Positions 6,476 through 7,015 of a DNA stretch of 7,015 bases are shown piece by piece. The notes below the pieces were generated by a model. That model did not search any database. It was not told where the DNA came from and saw only the letters and a program-made list of their open reading frames with translations. Every line of letters starts with the position of its first letter. Within the stretch, counting starts at the first letter, position 1. This stretch comes from Lachnospiraceae bacterium (GTDB taxonomy: Bacteria > Bacillota_A > Clostridia > Lachnospirales > Lachnospiraceae), in NCBI GenBank assembly GCA_017553665.1, contig JAFZKM010000238.1, positions 1-7,015 on the forward strand, in the 5' to 3' direction. Both the position numbers and the translations under genes were made by a program.

Positions 6476-7015
6476 ATGTCCAGAATTTTTACCAGAGATC
6501 TTGTGCCGGGAATGATCACCGATGAGGATGTTTACTCGGTGAATGACCAGCTGATCATTGCCAGGGGCCAAAAACTGACGGACAATTACATAAACAGACT
6601 CGTTTTTTACTCGATAGGCAGCGTCAGGATCAGGGATGACTCTGAGGATATCGAGCCTGAGGTGAAGCCTCATAAGGAGACTTATTCCGAGAGGATCCTT
6701 GCCAGTCAGGAGTATAAGGAATTCAAGGCAAGCTTTGAGGTGGCGGTTAAGCACATCAAGGGCTTTATGAACGATGTCATCGAGAAGAGAGTAAAGATTG
6801 ACGAAGAGTATCTGCTGAATGAGATACAGTCACTTATCGTGCACAACGACAACAGCATACATCTTTTCGACATGCTCCATAATATGCATGTTTACGATGA
6901 CCCGACCTATGCCCACAGTGTGAATGTCGCGCTGATCTGCAACATTTTCGCGAAGTGGCTCGGATTCGAGAAGGAAGAGCTGAATGTCGTTACGATGGCC
7001 GGCCTGCTCCACGAC
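6476..7015 (+). CDS. HD-GYP domain protein, N-terminal part (runs off the window)
   Basis: An open frame of 180 codons continues past the window end. Residues 1 to about 55 (IFTRDLVPGM..., then ARGQKLTDNYINRL and SVRIRDD) match the small N-terminal domain common in Firmicutes HD-GYP proteins. Residues about 60-135 are charged and probably helical. The HD domain opens near residue 141 with DDPTYAHSVNVALI, giving metal-ligand candidate His147, and the last two visible residues are the His179-Asp180 dyad of MAGLLHD. Family members are usually cyclic di-GMP phosphodiesterases, but the GYP motif and the remaining metal ligands lie outside the window, so activity cannot be judged. The ATG is preceded at 7 bases by GGGGG (6464-6468), an imperfect ribosome binding site using a G-U pair. 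The gene is divergent from the amylase gene with 128 bases between them. I see no strong promoter of its own. Confidence 0.85.
   Translation, partial: MSRIFTRDLVPGMITDEDVYSVNDQLIIARGQKLTDNYINRLVFYSIGSVRIRDDSEDIEPEVKPHKETYSERILASQEYKEFKASFEVAVKHIKGFMNDVIEKRVKIDEEYLLNEIQSLIVHNDNSIHLFDMLHNMHVYDDPTYAHSVNVALICNIFAKWLGFEKEELNVVTMAGLLHD

Overview
The window looks like a chromosomal segment from a Gram-positive anaerobe of the Clostridia, possibly Lachnospiraceae or a close relative. The clues are two lipoproteins with Firmicutes-type signal peptides (one Lys-rich with an LAAC lipobox, one with LIGC), strong AGGAGG-type ribosome binding sites, clostridial-style maltodextrin permeases, and acid-rich Ser/Thr/Asp/Gly linkers after the lipid anchors. 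Genus-level placement is inference only; no rRNA or marker gene is present.

Layout: positions 1-95 hold the promoter-proximal end of a maltodextrin operon, with a LacI-family or cre-type operator and a strong ribosome binding site. Positions 96-4429 carry three co-directional genes: a substrate-binding lipoprotein (malE type) with two extra C-terminal repeated modules, then permeases malF and malG. A stem-loop lies between malE and malF, and malF and malG overlap by one base (TAATG). A strong hairpin at 4497-4522 separates malG from a convergent gene on the minus strand, a GH13 alpha-amylase-family lipoprotein (4545-6347). The amylase has a clear sigma-A-type promoter with a perfect 14-bp palindromic operator just downstream of the -10. 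Divergent from it, a plus-strand gene starts at 6476 and runs off the window; it encodes the N-terminal part of an HD-GYP-type protein, cut at its HD dyad.

The genes form a starch and maltodextrin utilisation locus. The surface-anchored amylase would cut alpha-glucan outside the membrane, the anchored binding protein would capture the products, and MalF/MalG would import them. No MalK/MsmX-type ATPase is present, so it must be encoded outside the window. The two near-identical operators (13 of 14 bases) indicate that one LacI-family regulator, local or global, controls both transcription units. The HD-GYP gene is probably functionally separate.

The most notable item is the architecture of the binding protein: a complete solute-binding domain followed by two tandem roughly 85-95-residue modules that resemble starch-binding (X25 or SusE/SusF-like) beta-sandwich domains. 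The rest is a well-formed but recognisable locus, and I see no sign of a wholly new system, mobile element, CRISPR array or RNA gene.
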